From Oopsacas minuta (taxonomy: Eukaryota; Porifera; Hexactinellida; Lyssacinosida; Leucopsacidae), in the NCBI GenBank assembly GCA_024704765.1, contig JAKMXF010000298.1:248001-312000 (forward strand): a stretch of DNA of 64,000 bases, given 5' to 3'. How positions within the stretch are numbered: the stretch's first letter is position 1; each line of letters opens with the position of its first letter. The notes under the pieces are model-generated. The model worked only from the letters and a program-made list of their open reading frames with translations. It did not search any database and was not told the origin of the DNA. Positions 57,330-64,000 of this stretch are shown one piece after another. A program made the translations under genes and the position numbers.

Positions 57330-57494
57330 CAATATATAGAACTAGATGTCACTACGAGCATATATGATGAATTTGGGGTCTTAATCTCTAAAGGTTGGAA
57401 CAGAAGAGTGATTACAACAGACCATGTTCATATTGACCAGGGTACTGAAGGAGAATTAGCTATAAGTTTCTTCTATAAAACTAATGATAATTAA
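57330..57494 (+). other. Unassigned exon-like open stretch (54 codons, ends in stop)
   Basis: A perfect branch-site-like TACTAAC at 57319-57325 stands just before an AG at 57328-57329. From 57330 the frame reads 54 codons to TAA, with a protein-like composition (YDEFGVLISKGWNRRVITT, then DHVHIDQGTEGELA). No in-frame ATG lies near its start, so it would be a terminal exon. No upstream exon could be found in the gap, and the next gene (PDIA6) is on the other strand. I do not recognise the family. It may be the last exon of a gene whose other exons I missed, an alternative 3' exon, or a gene remnant. Confidence 0.35.
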
Positions 57495-57606
57495 CTCTAA
57501 ATGCTCAAATAAAATGTAGAACTAATAAAGCCAGCTACTCAAACAGATAGGAATAATCTACTCTAGATAAGACAAGCAATAATATTAATTTAATAATCTT
57601 CAAACC

Positions 57607-59548
57607 TTACAAATCCTCCTTCTCAAATACAGGATCATCCCAACTGAAATCAGATAAATCTATATCATCCTCAATAAACGGCTCTCCATCTTTCCCATCC
57701 CACGGTTGAATCTCTGATACCGTCGGTAAACCCGCGGATTGTAGGGCACTAGTACTACCCCTCCCAACTGCTATACCCCTCAACAATTCATCAATCCCAT
57801 TTTCACTGAATGCCCCCCTCAATAGCGAGTATCTAGCCTTGCGGCTATTTACAACTACAAGAGCAGGGTAGCCGAATCCACCAACTTCTAGAGCCGTCTC
57901 CAGATCTGATATCATACCCCCTTCTGACCATAACCACTCCCATCTACGCATTTTGAATTTGTCTCCCAATTCTGTAAGCATCTGTTTGGTGAGAGGAAAT
58001 CATTAAATACTTATAGTATTAAATTTGGAAATACGGTAGAGACAGGATATTTTAACAATTTTCGTGCAAATAATGTGTTTAAAATATCCATTTTCTACTG
58101 TATCAACTCACCTCTAGGTATTTATTCCTTCCCTCAGCTCCCGTATCCAGGATATGAGGCAGGAATGTAATCACACACAGTGGAGCAGCTAGACACGTAT
58201 CCAATTCATCCTGTCCAACTAGCTGTCTAACCTCTGGAGTAGACACAGAATCAGTCCATCTAGACAGACCCCATTGTACAATATCATCAGCTGTTCTTCC
58301 CCCTGAATAATCCTCTACACTGGAGGTTGTCTTAGGCCCAGCTGGAAAGAACTTAATAGTCGGATATCCTTGTACCGAGTATCGACCTGCTGTATTCTTG
58401 TGTGTAGTAGCGTCTAATGCTCCAAGATTAATTTTACCTTTTAATTCTGTAGCTGCTTTAGCCCAGTGTGGAGCTAAGTTCTTACAATGTCCGCACCATG
58501 GAGCGTAGAATTCTACTAGCCATGGTTCAACTGAAGAGAGGACCATCTTGTCGAATGTTTCATCTGATAATTCGATTACATCACTCTTTCCTTGTCCACC
58601 TTGATTTTGTTGTTGTTGTTGTTGTTGTTGACCACCTCCGCCTCCTCCCATGCGTTCCTGGACGAGATCAGCTGAAACAAATATAATGACGCCATAAAAA
58701 ATTTAGATGAAACAATATGTTTCATCAGTTGTATAGAACTCCGCTTATATTGAAATAATTATCACGTTCCCTTGAGATTCGATATAATGGGATTGACTGT
58801 ATATATTTAGGCTATACGTATACGTACTTCACTTCACTACTAACACAACTCATTACCTATTAATAACAATAGCAATTCTACTTACCAGCTTCTTTCATAG
58901 CTGCTTGCACTATAGCTTGAGCAGAACGAGCACCCTGATAGTCTTTCGGTTTATTTTTATTAGAGCCGAATATCTTAATAGTAGGAAATCCTGATATACC
59001 ATAAGGACTCCCTAGTGAAGAGTATTGATCCATATCGACAGCACCTATGATAAGCTAGATAACTATTAAGTCTAGAGTTTCACCGGTATATTCTTATAAA
59101 TTATAGAGTAGTTTTGCACGAATTTCCCTTGCTAATAGAGGAATTATTCCAATACAAAATGAACTCTAAGTCCCTGAAAAACTTTCAATGAAGCGATTGC
59201 CGAGCATTGCTAATTTGTGAACACCACTATATGATGAACTTTCGAGAAATAGAACTGAAAGGGCTAGTAAAACAAAATACAATAAAACCGCAGTTTGGTT
59301 ACATATTACATACCTACGCCTACTACTCCCTTGAGAGCAGCAGCTGCCTTCTTCCACTCAGGAGCTAGGTTCTTACAGTGTCCACACCATGGAGCGTAGA
59401 ATTCAACAAACCACATCCCTTCTCCTCCCAACACCAGCTGATTGAAATTAGTTGGCGTTAACTCTATGACATCATCAGATTTAGTGTACAGGGCTGATGT
59501 AAAACTCAGACATGAGTAGAGTATTGTAAAGTAATATAGACTATGCAT
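57607..59548 (-). CDS. PDIA6: Protein disulfide isomerase A6 (P5)
   Basis: Four exons on the minus strand (59314-59548, 58886-59044, 58112-58671, 57607-57981) encode 442 residues. A signal peptide ([19 protein letters not shown]) precedes two thioredoxin domains, each with WCGHC active sites inside [14 protein letters not shown] (exons 1 and 3). A C-terminal inactive thioredoxin-like domain has [16 protein letters not shown] and GGFGYPALV, then an acidic tail ending in the ER-retention signal KEDL. The a-to-a' linker holds a Gly run and eight consecutive Gln, encoded by CAA repeats (about 58606-58650). PDIA6 forms and rearranges disulfides in the ER and damps IRE1/PERK signalling. Exon order and length match animal PDIA6 (about 440 residues). 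Confidence 0.96.
58606..58650 (-). repeat. Coding CAA/GGA microsatellite in PDIA6 linker
   Basis: TTG units on the + strand encode eight Gln in a row in the linker between the two catalytic domains, preceded by six Gly. It is likely length-variable between individuals. Confidence 0.8.
58722..58801. repeat. MITE fragment, family A
   Basis: The right half only: CCGCTTATATTGAAATAATTATCACG, CCCTTGAGATTCGATATAATGGGATTGACTGTA. It lies in PDIA6 intron 2. Confidence 0.75.
59105..59232. repeat. MITE, family D
   Basis: TTTTGCACGAATTTCCCTTG, CTAATAGAGGAATTATTCC, ACAAAATGAACTC and the end GTGAACACCACTATA. It lies in PDIA6 intron 1. Confidence 0.75.
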
Positions 59549-60187
59549 TCTAATACGATTATACAAAAATGAATTATTCAAATCGAGAATAAATAGATCT
59601 ATTATCATATGATATTTGGAAAGAATTGATCAAGCGTACAAGGTATTAATACCAGGTTATGAAACCGTGAAATAGAATACGTATTGATAAGAACTATGAA
59701 AACTGAAAAGACCAAGGATTTTGTAGTGGTAAACCAAATATCATGAGAGACCTCCAATTAGGTACAAAGTGACTCCCTTATAAGGAGCAATACATGTTCT
59801 TACATCCAGCATAAATATGCTGGATATACTATGAGAACCGTTTTCAGAGGATGGCGCTTATAACGGGCATCCACCCTATAACTGTTTTTAGTCTTCTTTC
59901 GCGGAACGTTCCGCTTTTTTGGACGCGTATCAGTCTAGACATGTAAAATCACAACTTAAAATGACCAAATTTGATAGAAAAAAATCCAAATATTACCCCT
60001 GACCATAAATTATAAAGTATATGTATCAAATCATTGTAAGTATAATGAGAAATAAAATAGTTATTCCTAAGACAATTTACTTGATATAATCCAAATTAAG
60101 GCATGCTAACTATCTATAAATAACAAAGGTTTTACAAAGTATACATTGTTCATTAGGCTAAACAGCAGTGTTTAGGGAATGCAATGT
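59549..60187. other. Gap between PDIA6 and eIF5A
   Basis: PDIA6 promoter side and eIF5A 3' UTR. It contains a family E element (59769-59879) and otherwise AT-rich sequence. Confidence 0.55.
59769..59879. repeat. MITE, family E (diverged)
   Basis: TGACTCCCTTATAAGGAGCAA, ATACATGTTCTTACATCC and GAGGATGGCGCTTATAACGGG; blocks shared with 6409 and 28917. Confidence 0.55.
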
Positions 60188-60658
60188 CTATTTGGTGGTT
60201 ATAGCTTTAGTGCCTACAGGGATCTCATCGTCAAGGACCTTCAACACGGTCACCATGAACTGTTCCTTTTTGTCATTTTTATCAGAAATGTCTTTGCCAA
60301 TATCTCCATCAGGGAGCTTGATATCATTCCTAATTTCTCCCTGGTCGTTCATCAATGCGAGATACCCATCTTCTAAGTCGGTAAATTGGTAGTCAGTACG
60401 GCCTATCTTAGGTACATTCATATTATGAGTAGAGGGGCATATATCCTCGTATTTTTTGTTAGTGATCATGTCTAACCCAACTAGATGCACTTTAGCATGT
60501 CCATGCTTGCCGGTTTTGCTAGTAGACATCTCGACAATCTTGCAGGGATGGCCTTTGAGCATCACATGCTCGTTTTTACGTAAAGCAGAGCACTGCTTTG
60601 GGTATGTGGTAGACGCACCGGAATCTCCACTCTGAAAATCTTCATCAGTATGCGCCAT
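60188..60658 (-). CDS. EIF5A: Translation factor eIF5A
   Basis: A single exon of 156 residues on the minus strand, start ATG 60658 (the frame is open 27 codons upstream but the family begins MAHTDEDF). The hypusination loop MSTSKTGKHGHAK is intact with the modified lysine at Lys51. CSALRKNEHVMLKGHPCKIV and HNMNVP, the C-terminal OB fold and GTKAITTK complete the protein. eIF5A relieves ribosome stalling, notably at prolines, after deoxyhypusine synthase and hydroxylase modify that lysine. No intron is present in the coding region. That would fit either an ancestral intronless gene or a retrocopy that has stayed intact. Confidence 0.97.
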   Translation of the reverse strand: MAHTDEDFQSGDSGASTTYPKQCSALRKNEHVMLKGHPCKIVEMSTSKTGKHGHAKVHLVGLDMITNKKYEDICPSTHNMNVPKIGRTDYQFTDLEDGYLALMNDQGEIRNDIKLPDGDIGKDISDKNDKKEQFMVTVLKVLDDEIPVGTKAITTK

Positions 60659-61527
60659 AACTATAGTTCTAACGAAAATGGTATAAAAAATAAAGCTCGT
60701 ACTGGAGTTGAATGAATGGCAAACAGTGAAACCTGGCAATAACTATATATGTAATCACTAAGCCTACAAAACAAACGTCTAATTTTAGACTAGTTTCCAC
60801 TATCTAATTAGAAGATTAGCAAAGATGGAAACTTTATACGATATTGAATTTATTGTGTACTAATTTTAAGTTTGATTATTGAATAATCGCCTCTGGGTAA
60901 GAAAGAAGGAATAATTAAAATTCTTTAAAGTTTGTGCTATCATGAGCAGTGAATATCTCATTGTGATAATTAAATAATTGTATTTGATAACAACCCAACA
61001 CATTATCAAATACATTTACGAGTTAGAATTCTAAAAATAAACCTGTTATGAAACATTAATAAAGCTTATAAACGAGAAAAGGTTTTATGACAATTGTCAT
61101 TGCTTCACCAACGGCTTGATAATTATAGGGGACAATATCTATCAAAACACGGTACTGAATCTTTACGTAATTGGTAGAAAACCCCGTTTTAACCGAACAT
61201 AATTTCAACCTACGGCGATACTGTATTTCCCTTGAGCGCTGGGGTATTCTCTTGCGCGAAAAAATTAGGGAAATCCACGTAATTTATCATCACCAACTCG
61301 ACTGTGATTCAATTCGGACAGTGAATATCGGCCCCAACATATGACCAAATTTTTCAGTGACAACCCACAAACAAAGTTGCTAATCTAATTGATAATAATT
61401 ATGAGGTAGATTGTAATTTGTAATGGAATTTTGCACTATAATTAATTAAACAGAACTGCAGAGATAAATAATTAATAATTGATTTCATATAAATGGTAAG
61501 CAATAAATTACACTAAACTTGAGCATG
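60659..61527. other. Gap between eIF5A and the PTPN3/4-like gene
   Basis: AT-rich, no open frame of note on either strand. It should hold the eIF5A promoter and the 3' UTR of the phosphatase gene. Confidence 0.55.
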
Positions 61528-64000
61528 CTATACTTTATAAATGTGAGCTGTGTTATTACCAAAACTTGATGGGGTATAAGCAGATAAAACTGCACGACAG
61601 ATAAAATCATATTGAGATAGATTCTGTACCATATTACATCTGCATTCTCTTAATTGCCATATAATCCCGACTAAATCGACAGGTAGTCCCCTTTCCATCA
61701 TTGTCATAGCTACATCCATGACGATATGGACACCTGATCGGCCTATACCAGCCGAACAATGAATAACAGGAGCTGTGTCTTTGCTCTCACGACGAACTAC
61801 GTTTACAAATGATAAAAAAGATTCAGTTTCTGCAGGCACTCCCTGGTCCGGCCAGGCAGTATAATGTAGTTGAGTTATGAACCTCTCTCCTGAATGAAGT
61901 TGATGACGTATACGGAGCTTACGTCTTGTGAATATTGTGTCTTTATGTTCTTCTATAGTTGTAATCTCTATTCCCTCACAATGCAGTGTCTTCTCGGATA
62001 CTTCTGTTGTTGCTAATTCAGGCCAGTAACGATAGCACTTGTTCTTACCTGCCATGATATTGTATTAATAAGGAAAGAGAATATTAAACTACCTGTACGT
62101 AATACAATATCCCTTCAACTTCAACTTTTACATAATTATTTCCAAATAGACTCGATTACCCCTAACTGGCAGTTGAAACGAAAGTTCTCGTGTGAATTTG
62201 TTACTTTTGAGCTCTGAAAATGGTTTCTACGCACTAAATTACTGCTGATAATACGAAGTTCTTAAGAAACGATATACGTATAAACACGAGGTATAATTTC
62301 AGGACTTAAATCAATTGAAACACAACTTACCTCCCTCTTTTAGTGACGTAAGCATTACAATAAGTGTACACCCCTGGTCCCAAACCATACACCAGAAATC
62401 CTTGCAAGTGTGTTTCAGTGGCCCTTGTGTTACAACATAGAACTTCTTTTCTATAACACAAAACACTAAAAGTTACAATTTTTGGTGAATATTTACAAAT
62501 AATATTCACCTTTAGCATTAATTGTTACTTCAACATGTGAAGCATTGATATAATCAGATTCTATAGTTAGCTGTACTCTTGTCTCGTCATAAGGTAAAAT
62601 ATCCTTGTATCTATTCTTCTTAAAGTTATCTGGGTATCTAGCTGCTAGCGTACTCCTAGACGGGTTATTAGGTTGCTGGGGGATGGCAAGGAATGTGTCT
62701 ATTGATGATCCATCTCTCAAGCATTGAGATATTAAATCGATTGACTGTGGTAACGTTAAAGAGGGCAGTCCTAGACAAAGTAGATAATAAGATAACTGTA
62801 TAACAATGCATGAATCAGTTCCTTCAAAAATTTCATCACAAGTGACCATGGATGGAATTAGTGTATATATTTTATAAAATATTAGAAAATGTGAAATTAA
62901 CATACTCTTAGGGGCTAAAGCAGAAGGAGTTTGATTACCAGCTGTTCTTGATACAGCCATCAGCTGTCCCTCACTAGCAGATCCACTATGTATATGTCTT
63001 GAACTGTCAGCTGATATCATATTTTGAGATTGATTGGGGAACTGAGCTTGTAGTAAACTGAGCATTTCAGTACTCTTACTTTTACGACGTCTGACTACCA
63101 GTTCTAAGCCATCCTGCTGGAGATCTTTACCAGACTTAATAAACTTTACCAATTGGTGATGAGAGAATATTTGTACTGAATGTCTATTGACCTAATTGAA
63201 GAATTGTACATATATGAAGTATCTTGAAATTATAATTATGTATGAAAAACTTGTAGCACTAAAATCCGGGAAATAAGTACATAATAAGACTATACTCACT
63301 CACCTGTACAAGTTCATCTCCCAGCTGTAAAGGTGTCGGGTAGGCTAGACTAGCTGGTGAATCAGGCATCACTTTAGAAACAATAACAGGTTCTTCCTGA
63401 TTACGCTCTTTCCCTTGTATATTGAAGCCGTATCTTCCTTCTGGGTCAGACCGTAGTATCAAACAGATCTCTTCTCTAGCTATACAGCACATTTTGTATT
63501 CAATACTTGTATAATAAAGTTTAATGAAAAATTATACAAAATTTTTTGATAATGAATTAGTTATGCAAGCTATTTATATTTCTAAAGCAAATTAATGAAT
63601 ATCCCAACTTTGATATTTTGTATTAGTTCTTACCTGCTAAATGTTAGTTAATTGTGGATCTATATGCATTCACCTCCCGTTATATGAAGCTCAAGGGGCT
63701 GCGATAATTATTTCGATATAGGCAGAGTTTGACGGTTTGCGACCATATTTGTACAATTTCAGACTTCGATATGAGTGGGTATATCGTTATATCCATATTC
63801 GATATTACGAGAATTGACTGAACGTAGATTCTTACAGATTATGTAGATCGTAAAAATACTCAAAAATATCGTAGAATTAGAAATATATTCACCTGGTACA
63901 GTTTGATAGCACTCAGAATCCATAGACAGATTTCTATCATGCATATACTGTAACAACTGATTCTCTGATTGAGGAATATTATTATACTCTTCTGGCTCAA
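61528..64000 (-). CDS. FERM-PDZ tyrosine phosphatase, PTPN3/PTPN4-like (N-terminal part off window)
   Basis: Minus-strand exons: 63893 to the right edge, 63304-63479, 62906-63191, 62510-62770, 62331-62450, 61528-62048, all phases agreeing. Exons 2-3 give a PDZ domain (GRYGFNIQG carboxylate loop, [14 protein letters not shown]). A linker follows, then one PTP domain: [45 protein letters not shown] in [10 protein letters not shown], and nucleophile Cys (codon 61756-61758) in [13 protein letters not shown] followed by PTP, with an upstream region running off the edge, fits PTPN3/PTPN4, cytosolic phosphatases held at membranes by a FERM domain; FERM itself is not in the window. The intron between 62770 and 62906 keeps an open frame, so a longer isoform is possible. 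Confidence 0.9.
63665..63823. repeat. MITE, family A (opposite orientation)
   Basis: ATTCACCTCCCGTTATATGAAGC ... ATATTCGATATTACGAGAATTGACTG. It lies in the intron between the first two visible exons of the PTPN3/4-like gene. Confidence 0.8.

Noticed and set aside
60188-60658. eIF5A as a processed pseudogene
   Set aside because: The frame is intact over the full length with the hypusine loop preserved; no poly(A) tract or target duplication was seen, so it is treated as functional.
13811-63823. Regularly recurring family A copies as a CRISPR array or tandem satellite
   Set aside because: Copies are kilobases apart, in both orientations, inverted-repeat ended and TA-flanked, in a eukaryotic genome; they are dispersed MITEs.
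1-64000. A prokaryote-style operon or defence system
   Set aside because: Genes have introns, lack operon spacing and belong to animal families; no nuclease, toxin-antitoxin, phage or plasmid genes were recognised.

Overview
This window is eukaryotic nuclear DNA from an animal. It is AT-rich, and the genes are broken by many short GT-AG introns that I could join in frame. The gene content is metazoan: an axonemal outer-arm dynein heavy chain, Nanos, two eight-cysteine tetraspanins, a receptor tyrosine phosphatase with Ig and fibronectin III domains, a p67phox-type NADPH oxidase activator and a FERM/PDZ phosphatase. Small introns (many 50-250 bp) and genes packed inside other genes suggest a compact invertebrate genome. 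My best guess is a non-bilaterian such as a sponge, but the sequence alone does not prove this. No viral, bacterial or plasmid element was seen.

Layout, left to right. LETM1 (+, 5' end off the window) carries an antisense tRNA-Leu(AAG) in an intron. After a gap with one small hypothetical gene come a receptor tyrosine phosphatase (5042-12118), an NCF2/NOXA1-like gene (12533-14159) and ataxin-3 (14447-15386), all +. On the - strand lie a UFM1 protease (15770-16866) and an 18-exon OCRL/INPP5B inositol 5-phosphatase (17074-25363). One long intron of OCRL holds two + strand genes, AK6 and UXS1. Then come two tandem TspanC8 tetraspanins (26275-29620) and a UPF0598/C8orf82 homologue (29801-30648).

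A DNAH5/DNAH8-type dynein heavy chain fills 30847-56920. I reconstruct 56 exons and 4,671 residues, with every junction phase agreeing. Its longest intron (intron 24) contains a complete intronless Nanos gene on the same strand, and intron 42 contains an intronless SRP9 on the opposite strand. To the right, on the - strand, are PDIA6 (57607-59548), an intronless eIF5A (60188-60658) and the 3' half of a PTPN3/PTPN4-like phosphatase (61528 to the right edge).

The non-coding space is seeded with short inverted-repeat elements (MITEs) of about ten families. Most have TA-flanked ends reading TACAGT...ACTGTA, like pogo/Tigger or Tc1-mariner derivatives; one family has hAT-like ends. Nearly all sit in introns or gene gaps, and several end within 5-20 bases of a 3' splice site. 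The genes do not form one pathway; the notable organisation is the nesting of five small genes inside the introns of three large hosts. I saw no clearly new enzymatic or defence system.
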